Shown: piece after piece, positions 34,316 to 41,709 of the stretch
Position numbering within the stretch: position 1 is the stretch's first letter
Layout of the letters: each line of letters starts with the position of its first letter
DNA from: Paenibacillus sp. GM2
GTDB lineage: Bacteria > Bacillota > Bacilli > Paenibacillales > Paenibacillaceae
Direction of reading: 5' to 3'
Length of the DNA stretch: 64,000 nt
Assembly (NCBI RefSeq): GCF_900069005.2
Contig: NZ_LN831279.1
Coordinates: 2,808,961-2,872,960 of the forward strand
Notes under the pieces: generated by a model
Seen by the model: only the letters and a program-made list of their open reading frames with translations
Database searches by the model: none
Told to the model about the DNA's origin: nothing
Position numbers and translations under genes: made by a program

Positions 34316-34508
34316 CTATAACCTGCCGATTTCAGCATCATCCGCGATATTTTCATGGGTAGCAATCACGTAGTCGGCAATTTCCTGGATCGTTGTATAC
34401 GCCACAGCGACATAAGTATCAGCCGCACCACTAGTATATGGCAATCCTCCCCGTTGCGGCGTCCTGCAGCGTTGCGCACGGGAAGACAACATTAGGAACG
34501 AACCCCCG
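34316..34508 (-). pseudogene. C-terminal remnant of a GH130 glycoside phosphorylase
   Basis: Read on the minus strand from about 34508, the sequence encodes RGFVPNVVFPCATLQD followed by TGRIAIYY. After one extra base near 34430 (which creates an in-frame TAG) it continues in the next frame as GADTYVAVAYTT, QEIADYVIATHEN and a TAG stop at 34316. This is the C-terminal strand-and-helix end of GH130 phosphorylases (V-PNVVF-C, IYYG-ADT-VA-A motif). It matches the mannooligosaccharide-phosphorylase type better than the intact GH130 at 36408. Everything upstream of about residue 240 of such a protein is gone; the repeat cluster at 34523 begins just there. The frameshift and truncation make it dead. 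Confidence 0.75.
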
Positions 34509-34522
34509 CTCTAGCGTCCAAC

Positions 34523-34709
34523 TCTAACGAAACTGGGTATCGCTATTTGGGCCAAAACGCTTACTAAATATTTGTAACGAAACTGAGGAGCGTTATTTGG
34601 ACATTTTCGGAGCTAAACACCCGATTTTCTCCCAAATAACGATCTGTAGTTTCGTTAGATTTTTTAAGTCACTTTTTTTGAGGCAATAACGTTCGTCAGT
34701 TTCGTTAGA
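34523..34709. repeat. Palindromic-repeat cluster, 4 units (2 + 2 inverted)
   Basis: Units at 34523-34553 and 34573-34602 point one way and units at 34633-34659 and 34683-34709 the other. Centres are 50, 62 and 50 bp apart. Each has TAACGA/TCGTTA or a one-base variant around 9 variable bases. It lies at the broken end of the GH130 remnant. Confidence 0.85.
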
Positions 34710-34956
34710 GTTACCCAGCCGCCGGGATGACGACGATGTTTTGTATCCGGCATGATGCCCAATTACACATGTGTCGATCCTCCCAACTTCTATGTCGATC
34801 CTCCCAACTTTATGAGTTCACCAAATAATTCTGGTCCTTATACTTTAATAACCTCCCCCGAGGCAATCACATTCCCCGGTTCCTAGAAATGCAGCACAGC
34901 GATTCGACAACCAACAGATACTAACAAATATTTGAAGGAGCGAGCAAGAATTATTG
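34710..34956. other. Intergenic space with a 21-bp tandem duplication
   Basis: No gene is supported here. TGTCGATCCTCCCAACTT occurs at 34772-34789 and again at 34793-34810 (period 21 bp). The rest has no motif I can name. Confidence 0.7.
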
Positions 34957-34985
34957 TTGAAATAAGCGGGGAGTCGTTTTATATT
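34957..34985 (+). promoter_or_regulatory. Promoter of the epimerase-GH130 operon
   Basis: TTGAAA (34957-34962) and TATATT (34980-34985) are 17 bp apart; the predicted transcription start is near 34992. Confidence 0.65.
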
Positions 34986-35002
34986 AGCTATGAGGTGTTT
35001 AG

Positions 35003-35036
35003 TTTGTTATATTGTTATATAACAAATGATAACAAA
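35003..35036. promoter_or_regulatory. Octamer-repeat operator downstream of the promoter
   Basis: Four copies of the octamer ATAACAAA or its inverse occur in 34 bp: TTTGTTAT at 35003, ATTGTTAT at 35011, and ATAACAAA at 35019 and 35029. The middle pair forms the perfect 14-bp palindrome TTGTTATATAACAA (35012-35025). The position just past the predicted transcription start is that of a repressor site. The same octamer occurs at 41134-41141 upstream of the LacI gene. Confidence 0.6.
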
Positions 35037-35140
35037 CGCTGTTTTCAGAGTGCTTTTTATGCAACAAAACGATTCTGTTTTATTAACCTTTGCCGAAAAC
35101 GTCCTTGAGATTAAGATTCCCACAAAGGAGGTGTTATGAA

Positions 35141-36367
35141 ATGATCAGCTTCGAGCAGTGGAGCAAGGAATTGCAGCAGGAATTGCAAGCCAACATCCTG
35201 AACTTCTGGACCGAGCACAGCATCGATCACGTCAATGGAGGCTTCTACGGCGCTATTGAACAGCCTATGAAGCTAATCCCTGAAGCTGACAAAGGGCTTG
35301 TCTTGAACACGCGCATCCTATGGACTTTCGCTGCAGCCTACCGTGCCCTGCAGGTCCCCCATTACCTCGAGATAGCCGATAGAGCTTATCAATATTTGAG
35401 TGAATATTTTCTTGACCCCGATTATGGCGGGTTCTTCTGGATGGTCGATTATCAGGGCCGCCCCAGTAACGATAAGAAGCAGATCTATGGGCAAGCTTTT
35501 GCCATATACGCCCTGTCCGAATACTATTTGGCAACGAAACATCAAACCGCTCTGGACTTATCTATCACCACCTATCAGCTCTTGGAGAAGCACAGTTATG
35601 ACAGCGTATACAAAGGTTATGTCGAAGCTCTGGCCCGTGATTGGAAAGCGACGGATAACCTGAGTCTTAGCCGCAAAGATTTGAATGAGAAAAAATCGAT
35701 GAATACCCATCTTCACATCCTGGAGGCCTACACCAATCTGTATAGAATATGGCCATCGCCCGAGCTTACCGTAAGCTTGACCGAGCTGATCCAGGTCACA
35801 ATGCAGCATATTATCGATTTGCAGCAAACGCGCTTCAATCTTTTCTTCGATGAGAGCTGGAACGTTAAGGGCGATCATATCTCTTACGGCCACGATATCG
35901 AAGGGAGCTGGCTGCTTGTCGAGGCGGCGGAAGTGCTAGGCAATGATGAATTGTTAAAAGAGGTCCAGCGGACCGCTGTCGCCATGGCTGCTGCCGTGCT
36001 GGAAACAGGTGTGGACGCTGACGGAGGAATCTGGAACGAAGCAGGTCCAAACGGATTGATTGACGCTAACAAAGATTGGTGGCCGCAGGCTGAAGCGATG
36101 GTTGGATTTTTCAACGCCTATCAATTAAGCGGAGAGCAGAGCTTCGAGCAAGCAGCGCTGCGTTCCTGGCAGTTCATTCAGAAAAACCTTATTGATCACA
36201 CCTATGGCGAATGGTATTGGGGAGTTAGCCCAGATGGATGTCCTCTCCCCCATGGACCTAAGGTCAGCGCGTGGAAATGCCCTTACCATAACAGCAGAGC
36301 ATGTCTGGAAATGTTAAAGCGAGTGAAAGATCAAGCATTAAATGAACGCTGCACACCCATTTCATAA
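35141..36367 (+). CDS. Cellobiose/mannobiose 2-epimerase (AGE family)
   Basis: Epimerises the reducing-end sugar of beta-1,4-disaccharides (cellobiose to Glc-Man; mannobiose to mannosyl-glucose). The 408-residue (alpha/alpha)6-barrel protein shows the catalytic set in the order known from the Ruminococcus enzyme: Arg58 in NTRILWTF, His251-Glu254-Trp257 in YGHDIEGSW, Trp313/314 and Glu318 in WWPQAEAM, and His383 in CPYHNSRACLEM. The frame is open from 35090, but AAAGGAGGTG lies about 7 nt before ATG 35141. It is first in an operon with GH130, 40 bp downstream. Because the partner is a mannosyl-glucose phosphorylase type, mannobiose is the likely substrate. Confidence 0.88.
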   Translation: MISFEQWSKELQQELQANILNFWTEHSIDHVNGGFYGAIEQPMKLIPEADKGLVLNTRILWTFAAAYRALQVPHYLEIADRAYQYLSEYFLDPDYGGFFWMVDYQGRPSNDKKQIYGQAFAIYALSEYYLATKHQTALDLSITTYQLLEKHSYDSVYKGYVEALARDWKATDNLSLSRKDLNEKKSMNTHLHILEAYTNLYRIWPSPELTVSLTELIQVTMQHIIDLQQTRFNLFFDESWNVKGDHISYGHDIEGSWLLVEAAEVLGNDELLKEVQRTAVAMAAAVLETGVDADGGIWNEAGPNGLIDANKDWWPQAEAMVGFFNAYQLSGEQSFEQAALRSWQFIQKNLIDHTYGEWYWGVSPDGCPLPHGPKVSAWKCPYHNSRACLEMLKRVKDQALNERCTPIS

Positions 36368-36407
36368 GTTTAATTGGTTCCATCACATAAGCCCTGGAGG
36401 GAATACT

Positions 36408-37592
36408 ATGAGTCTATTCGAAGACCGGAAGCAAGCCATTACAGAACGTTATGAACATCTGATTACCCGCCCTAATGAGAAAATCCCTTACGGAAATGGA
36501 GTCTATGATCGCTATAAATATCCGGTACTAACAGCAGAGCACGCACCACTTATCTGGAAATATGATTTCAATCCGGCCACCAATCCATTTTTCGCTGAGA
36601 GACTTGGGATTAACGCCGTTCTTAACCCTGGTGCTATCTATCTGAAGGATAAGTATTACCTCGTAGCACGCGTGGAAGGCTATGATCGCAAATCTTTCTT
36701 TGCTGTTGCCGAGAGTGATAACGGCATCGACAACTTCCGATTTTGGAATCATCCGGTTGTCATGCCGGAGACCGAAGATCCCGATACGAACGTCTATGAT
36801 ATGCGTCTAGTCCAGCATGAGGATGGCTGGATTTATGGCCTATTCTGTACCGAGCGCAAAGATCCTGACGCTCCCGCCGGAGACCTCTCCAGTGCGGTTG
36901 CGCAATGCGGAATCGCCCGTACCAGGGATCTGATCACCTGGGAGCGGCTGGATGATCTGAAATCCAAATCTCCACAACAGAGAAATGTTGTATTGCATCC
37001 GGAATTCATCGATGGAAAATACGCCTTTTATACCCGGCCACAGGACGGCTTCATCAGCGCCGGATCTGGCGGGGGCATCGGTTGGGGGTTGTCCGAATCT
37101 ATCGAGCATGCCAGCATCGACGAGGAATTCATCATTGATGAGCGCTGCTACCATACGATTAAAGAGGTCAAGAACGGCCAAGGCCCTGCCCCGATCAAGA
37201 CAGACAAAGGCTGGTTGCATATCGCGCACGGCGTCCGCGGCACCGCAGCCGGCCTAAGATATGTTCTCTATGCGTTCCTTACAGATCTGCAAGCGCCTTA
37301 CAAAGTTACGCATCGCCCGGGTGGGCACTTTATCGCCCCGCAAGGCGAGGAGCGGGTTGGCGACGTCTCCAACGTCGTATTCTGCAACGGCGTCATCGCC
37401 CGGGAGAGTGGAGAAGTGTTCATTTACTACGCCTCCTCCGATACACGAATTCATGTAGCAACAACGACAATAGACCAACTGCTTGATTACTGCATGAACA
37501 CTCCTGAGGATCCGTTTCGCTCTTACGCTTGTGTACAGCAAAGAGTGAATTTAGTCGACCGGAATCTGGAATATACGAGAGTACACTCTTAG
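36408..37592 (+). CDS. GH130 4-O-beta-D-mannosyl-D-glucose phosphorylase
   Basis: Cleaves 4-O-beta-mannosyl-glucose with phosphate to alpha-mannose 1-phosphate and glucose in the cytoplasm. The 394-residue five-bladed propeller has the GH130 general acid Asp at residue 131 in VYDMRLVQ, the same position as in the characterised Bacteroides enzyme. Other family motifs are NPGAIYL, YLVARVEGYDRKS, GGIGWGLSESI, the phosphate-binding HPEF...YTRPQ region and the SNVVF...IYYASSDTR end. The frame is open from 36342, but TGGAGGG lies 6 nt before ATG 36408. Together with the epimerase it makes a complete mannobiose-to-Man1P-plus-glucose pathway. No mannanase or sugar ABC transporter is nearby. Confidence 0.9.
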   Translation: MSLFEDRKQAITERYEHLITRPNEKIPYGNGVYDRYKYPVLTAEHAPLIWKYDFNPATNPFFAERLGINAVLNPGAIYLKDKYYLVARVEGYDRKSFFAVAESDNGIDNFRFWNHPVVMPETEDPDTNVYDMRLVQHEDGWIYGLFCTERKDPDAPAGDLSSAVAQCGIARTRDLITWERLDDLKSKSPQQRNVVLHPEFIDGKYAFYTRPQDGFISAGSGGGIGWGLSESIEHASIDEEFIIDERCYHTIKEVKNGQGPAPIKTDKGWLHIAHGVRGTAAGLRYVLYAFLTDLQAPYKVTHRPGGHFIAPQGEERVGDVSNVVFCNGVIARESGEVFIYYASSDTRIHVATTTIDQLLDYCMNTPEDPFRSYACVQQRVNLVDRNLEYTRVHS

Positions 37593-37792
37593 AGGCTGTT
37601 AAAGGGTCCGCTTTTATAGGAAAACCGTTCGAAGTCATCCAATAGATGAGCGACCGTGCCCAAAAGCAGGCTTTCTTGCAACATAGAATTTCATCGGAAC
37701 TACTCTGACAACGAATAAATTCGAAGGGAATCAGGGAGCAAATTCGCAACGAGCTTGGATGCTGAAAGCCAGCCTTTTTGAGCGCCCACTTG
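37592..37792. repeat. MITE-like element with AGTCCGCTTTT-type ends
   Basis: The gap between GH130 and the thioesterase begins with TTAAAGGGTCCGCTTTTA. It contains CAAAAGCAGGCTTTC near 37661 and ends near 37766-37790 with a CTGAAAGCCAGCCTTTTTGAG segment, whose inverse resembles the left end. There is no open frame. Its first 80 bp align with 32240-32323. Confidence 0.5.
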
Positions 37793-37844
37793 TAATAAAA
37801 ACAAGAAGAAGTGCCTGGGCTAGAGTCTCCCGGGTACTTCTTCT
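37793..37844 (-). terminator. Terminator of the thioesterase gene
   Basis: AGAAGAAGT pairs with ACTTCTTCT and CCTGGG with CCCGGG-like bases inside; on the minus strand it is followed by TGTTTTTATT. It lies 13 bp past the stop. Confidence 0.88.
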
Positions 37845-37856
37845 GTATATGAGGAG

Positions 37857-38636
37857 CTAACGAGCGGCAGGAGCTTTAAACTCCAACTCCGCTTCAAATA
37901 ATATTCGATCATCCGTCGTCCTGCTGCTGATCCAGCAACGCTGTTCGTTATCCTCTCCGGTCAATATCGTGATCGTCTCGCCCAGCATCGCTTCCTGATG
38001 ATAAGTAATCCGGAAGTGAGTCATGTCTCTAGCAAATTGTTCTGCCGACAATGCATCCATACCCAGGCTCGCAAATTGTGCATTATTGACATGTCCGTTC
38101 ATATCAATGCTGCTCTGCCGGACTGTATAGTCATATGCCGGACGCAAGTCTATGCCTTCCGGGATCTGTACCTTCTGAGGCGCATCCCCTACCGAATCCT
38201 CATGGTCAGCCGGTATTTCCCGAGGCAAAGCGGAAGGCCGCAAAATCCGCCGCTTCTCAAGATCAACCAATACCCATATCGACCTCGCTTGGCCCATCCT
38301 CTCGCCCTGCTCACCATAAATCCGGAAATCACGCAGCCATTGGACCCCTTTGTGTCCCTTATGCCAAGATTCCAGCGTTATTTTGTCGCCGTAACAAGGC
38401 ATATTCGCAGGCAGCTCGACATCAATTGTTGTGAGCATCCATGCCATTCCCTGCTGCATCATTTCCTCGATCGGCAGCCCAAGTCGGGCTACTTCCTCAT
38501 CGGCAATCCGTTGTAACCAGCTCAGCAAAGTTGAGACCCTGCAACGCTTCATACTGTCGCAATGATCCGATAAAATATCGTGAGACTCTCTCTTATGTTG
38601 TGCCAATGCCACTCGCTCCTTCACTCCTTCGGTCAT
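37857..38636 (-). CDS. Acyl-ACP thioesterase
   Basis: Fat-type thioesterase that releases fatty acids from acyl carrier protein. Two hotdog folds are present in about 250-260 residues. The first contains DSMKRCRVSTLLSWLQRIADE and WMLTTIDVELP. The second has the catalytic Asn-His motif DMNGHVNNAQF near residue 185 of the mature frame. The start is uncertain: the frame is open to 38696, ATG 38636 lacks a good ribosome binding site, and GTG 38612 or TTG 38606 follow an AAGGAG at 3 or 9 nt. I report the ATG. The gene is divergent from the MFS gene and is not obviously linked to sugar metabolism. Confidence 0.8.
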   Translation of the reverse strand: MTEGVKERVALAQHKRESHDILSDHCDSMKRCRVSTLLSWLQRIADEEVARLGLPIEEMMQQGMAWMLTTIDVELPANMPCYGDKITLESWHKGHKGVQWLRDFRIYGEQGERMGQARSIWVLVDLEKRRILRPSALPREIPADHEDSVGDAPQKVQIPEGIDLRPAYDYTVRQSSIDMNGHVNNAQFASLGMDALSAEQFARDMTHFRITYHQEAMLGETITILTGEDNEQRCWISSRTTDDRILFEAELEFKAPAAR

Positions 38637-38788
38637 ACAATTGTTATGTAGAAAGTGATCGGTTCTAATGATTAATCGTGCCAATTGCAGTATCATAGAA
38701 GCTAACTGAACAAATCTATGCGAATTCTCAATGGAATAATACCACCATTGGTCACTCTATTGAGCAATCGTCAACAGGAGTGATAACC

Positions 38789-39988
38789 GTGGAAACTTGG
38801 AAGAAAAACTTATGGGTATTATGGGTCGGTTCTTTTATTGTATCATCCAGCTTCTCAATGGTCATTCCGTTCTTGCCGCTCTTTCTGATTGATCTTGGAG
38901 TGAGCAAACATATCGAGCTATGGTCAGGTGTGCTGTTCAGCAGCGCTTTTCTGGCCGGGGCCATCTCCTCCCCATTCTGGGGAGCCGTTGGCGACAAATA
39001 TGGCCGCAAGCCAATGATTATCCGGGCCGGCTTCGTCCTGTGCGTCATCTATCTACTTACCGCCTTCGTTACGAACGAGTACCAATTGCTTGGCCTGCGG
39101 ATCCTGCAAGGCCTTTTATCGGGATTTATCCCCGGGTCTATTGCCCTCGTAGGAACGAATACGCCTGAGAAAAAAGTAGGCTACGCCCTTTCGATGATGT
39201 CTACCGCGACCGCAACCGGCAATATTATGGGACCGATGCTTGGCGGCATTCTCTCCAAAATCTTCGATAACCGCATCGCCTTTGGCAGTGCCGGTGTCCT
39301 CTGCTTCCTCGCTACGATTCTGATTATTTTCATGGTCAGGGAAGATTCATTCGTTCCAAGCAAAGACTCCGGATCGATTGTACATACTTTTAAGCTGGCG
39401 GCCGATAATCGTCCCCTGATCCTCGTTCTGATCCTGACAATGCTTACGCAATTCTCAGTGATGACAATTGAGCCTGTATTGTCCTTGTATATCGTCGATC
39501 TGGGGCATAACGCCAAGGATGCCTCACTCGTCTCAGGGATTGTCTTCTCGCTGGTCGGTATAGCCAGTATTCTCTTCGCACCACGCTGGGGGAAATATGC
39601 CGACAAAGTCGGATTTCACAAAATATTGCTGATCGGCCTGTTTGCTGGCGGAATCGGCACGCTCCTGCAGCTTCCGTTCCATAATATCTACTGGTTCTCT
39701 TCGATTCGCTTCCTGTACGGATGCTTCTTCTGCGCTGTATTCCCTGCGCTGAACGGTCTGGTCGTCCGCACGACTAAACCGGACTTCCGCGGACGCGCCT
39801 TCAGTCTGAATCAGACGGCCAACCAGATAGGCGGAATGCTCGGGCCGCTTGTTGGCGGAGCAATCAGCGGCGTCTGGAGCATTCATTCCGTATTTTGGAT
39901 CACAGGCGTTCTACTGATCGGCACGATGGGACTTGGTTATTGGTCACAGCGGTTCGGCAAACATGGGCAGCCTTCATCTCCCAATTAA
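38789..39988 (+). CDS. MFS transporter (multidrug-efflux type)
   Basis: Twelve-segment major-facilitator protein of 399 residues. The loop 2-3 motif GAVGDKYGRKPMIIRAG (motif A, near 65-80) and the motif C-like MSTATATGNIMGPMLGGIL segment (near 135-150) mark the drug:proton antiporter 1 group (NorA/YttB-like). CAGGAG lies 8 nt before GTG 38789, better than the earlier in-frame GTG 38780. It is convergent with the LacI gene, 8 bp between stops, and divergent from the thioesterase. The antiporter motif makes a role as the mannobiose importer unlikely, although nothing else in the block could import sugar. Confidence 0.82.
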   Translation: METWKKNLWVLWVGSFIVSSSFSMVIPFLPLFLIDLGVSKHIELWSGVLFSSAFLAGAISSPFWGAVGDKYGRKPMIIRAGFVLCVIYLLTAFVTNEYQLLGLRILQGLLSGFIPGSIALVGTNTPEKKVGYALSMMSTATATGNIMGPMLGGILSKIFDNRIAFGSAGVLCFLATILIIFMVREDSFVPSKDSGSIVHTFKLAADNRPLILVLILTMLTQFSVMTIEPVLSLYIVDLGHNAKDASLVSGIVFSLVGIASILFAPRWGKYADKVGFHKILLIGLFAGGIGTLLQLPFHNIYWFSSIRFLYGCFFCAVFPALNGLVVRTTKPDFRGRAFSLNQTANQIGGMLGPLVGGAISGVWSIHSVFWITGVLLIGTMGLGYWSQRFGKHGQPSSPN

Positions 39989-39996
39989 TTGCCGAC

Positions 39997-41055
39997 TTAA
40001 TTGCTTACAGCTCCCGTCGATTCACGGAGAACCAGCTCCGTCGACATCAATATTTTCTCGATAGCCAAATCCGGCTGTTCGATCCGTTCCATCAGCTTCT
40101 TTACCGCGCGGCGCCCGATGGCCTCTTTGGGAACATTTACAGTGGTCATCGGAACTTCGCTTCGGGCGGCATCATCAATATTGTCAAAGCCGGCTACCGA
40201 GACTTGTTCGGGAACAGATACACCCAGGTCCTGCAGAATGTAGACCACTCTCAGCGCAATCGAATCATTGGCACAGACAAGCGCCGTCGGCAGAGTATTC
40301 TCTTGTTGCTTGGTCTGCAATAGAGCAGTTAATTCATCAGCGTATGCTTCTGTCTCCACCCCTTGGAGCCACAGCAGCGGATCATCCCCCTGCTGAACCT
40401 CCAGACCACTCCGTTCCAGCGCGTCACGAAAGCCTAACCAGCGGTCACGGAAGCTGCGCGAGAAGGATAGATTGCCGAGAAAGCAGAGCTTCTTATGACC
40501 CAATCCAATCAGATGATTGCAGAGCCTGGAGAGGCTGTCCATATTGTTGGCAAACACCGTATCGGTGGGAATCAGCGCATCCTCATGATCCACTAATACG
40601 GTAGGGATGCCAAGACGGTGTACCTCCAGCAGAAGCGATGAATCAATCTGCCCCACGCCAACCATCCCGAGAATTCCTCCCGGGTTCAGAACATGAATGA
40701 TGTTGTCTACACGGGACTCGGATATAATGACCATTCCCAGCCCGCGACGTTCCAGCTCCGCAGATATCCCCTCCATAATTCTGCCCCAATAGAGCGACTC
40801 CCTCGTCTGAAAACGAATGTTAGGCATCAGCACGATGACAGACTGCTTACCGCTTGCCTCAGAGTAAAAATGCAAGTCTACCTGATTTTTGATATAAGCA
40901 TTCTTCTGTGCAAAATAACCAAGCTGCGAGGCCGCTTCAATGACCCGGCTTTTCGTGGTTTCGTTTACCCCGCCTTTGCCGGACAATGCCTTGGAGACAA
41001 CAAATTTGGACACGCCCAAATGATCGGCAATCTGCTGCATCGTAATCTTCTTCAA
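39997..41055 (-). CDS. LacI-family transcriptional regulator
   Basis: Sugar-responsive repressor type. The HTH is ITMQQIADHLGVSKFVVSKALSGKGGV (near residues 4-29), and the effector domain includes TVLVDHEDALIPTDTVFANN and VAGFDNIDDAARSEVP. The frame is open to 41097 from another TTG, but TTG 41055 follows a GGGGGT site and gives the usual family start (L)KKITMQQ and 352 residues. It lies at the edge of the accessory block. The octamer ATAACAAA, present four times in front of the epimerase operon, also occurs upstream of this gene (41134-41141), so it may control that operon and itself. Confidence 0.85.
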   Translation of the reverse strand: MKKITMQQIADHLGVSKFVVSKALSGKGGVNETTKSRVIEAASQLGYFAQKNAYIKNQVDLHFYSEASGKQSVIVLMPNIRFQTRESLYWGRIMEGISAELERRGLGMVIISESRVDNIIHVLNPGGILGMVGVGQIDSSLLLEVHRLGIPTVLVDHEDALIPTDTVFANNMDSLSRLCNHLIGLGHKKLCFLGNLSFSRSFRDRWLGFRDALERSGLEVQQGDDPLLWLQGVETEAYADELTALLQTKQQENTLPTALVCANDSIALRVVYILQDLGVSVPEQVSVAGFDNIDDAARSEVPMTTVNVPKEAIGRRAVKKLMERIEQPDLAIEKILMSTELVLRESTGAVSN

Positions 41056-41167
41056 CTTTATAATACCCCCGCAATAAAATAACAGTTTTGTGTTCAATAA
41101 AAATAATGCAAGTTCTACCTATAAAAATTAGTATAACAAAGCTGTGTGCGGGGATAAACAGCCGTTA

Positions 41168-41638
41168 TTATCCTTCCGGGTTGAACCAAGAGGCGACCCA
41201 GTGAATTCCCTTCTTGGAGATTTGCTGCAGCAGGTTAGCCGTTTTGTCGGCGATCTGGTCTACCCCTGGAGCTTCTGCAGGTGGCATTAGCAGCTCCGAC
41301 GGAGTTTTCGACACCTCTGCCCCCGGAGCTGTCTGGTATCCGGGCTGGCCCGGCTGAGGAGTTACAACATAATAACCGTCAGGTACAACACCAGTACCTG
41401 TATTCCCGGCATAACCCCCGTTCCCGTTAGTTGTGCTTCCGTTCACCCACACGGGTTGGGCTCCCGTTCTACTATAATAGTAACCGTTCTGCCAAAATCC
41501 GTTGGAGGCAGCGTTAGCCTCGGCGTATTGCGGATTATAAGTGCCCGCTGTACCTCCATCTCCCATTTGCATGCCCAGAGTTACTCCGGCTGCCAGCAAT
41601 ATTAGATAAAACACCGTTCTCCTCATCTTTTTGGCCAT
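41168..41638 (-). CDS. YqxA-like membrane-anchored protein
   Basis: 156-residue protein of unknown function. It starts with a basic stretch and one membrane segment (TVFYLILLAAGVTLGMQMG, near 7-25). A Gly/Asn/Tyr-rich outside region follows, with a Pro-rich part and a C-terminal amphipathic segment ending HWVASWFNPEG. The short N-terminal anchor and the position directly after spoIIP match Bacillus yqxA (DUF3679), but the middle is much more repetitive. The frame is open to 41674; ATG 41638 has GGAAGGAG 11 nt upstream. It marks the end of the conserved gpr-spoIIP-yqxA set before the accessory block. Confidence 0.65.
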   Translation of the reverse strand: MAKKMRRTVFYLILLAAGVTLGMQMGDGGTAGTYNPQYAEANAASNGFWQNGYYYSRTGAQPVWVNGSTTNGNGGYAGNTGTGVVPDGYYVVTPQPGQPGYQTAPGAEVSKTPSELLMPPAEAPGVDQIADKTANLLQQISKKGIHWVASWFNPEG

Positions 41639-41709
41639 TTCGACTAACGCTCCTTCCCGGACTCGGTCTGTCATTATTTTAGAAAATCAACTTAAGTGTT
41701 GAAGCAAGA

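Noticed and set aside
34316..34508. Intact small gene encoding a GH130-like fragment
   Set aside because: The match continues only after a frame change that crosses an in-frame TAG, and there is no start codon with a ribosome binding site.
38789..39988. MFS protein as a mannobiose importer
   Set aside because: The loop 2-3 motif and overall pattern fit drug:proton antiporters. It is not co-directional with the operon through a shared promoter.
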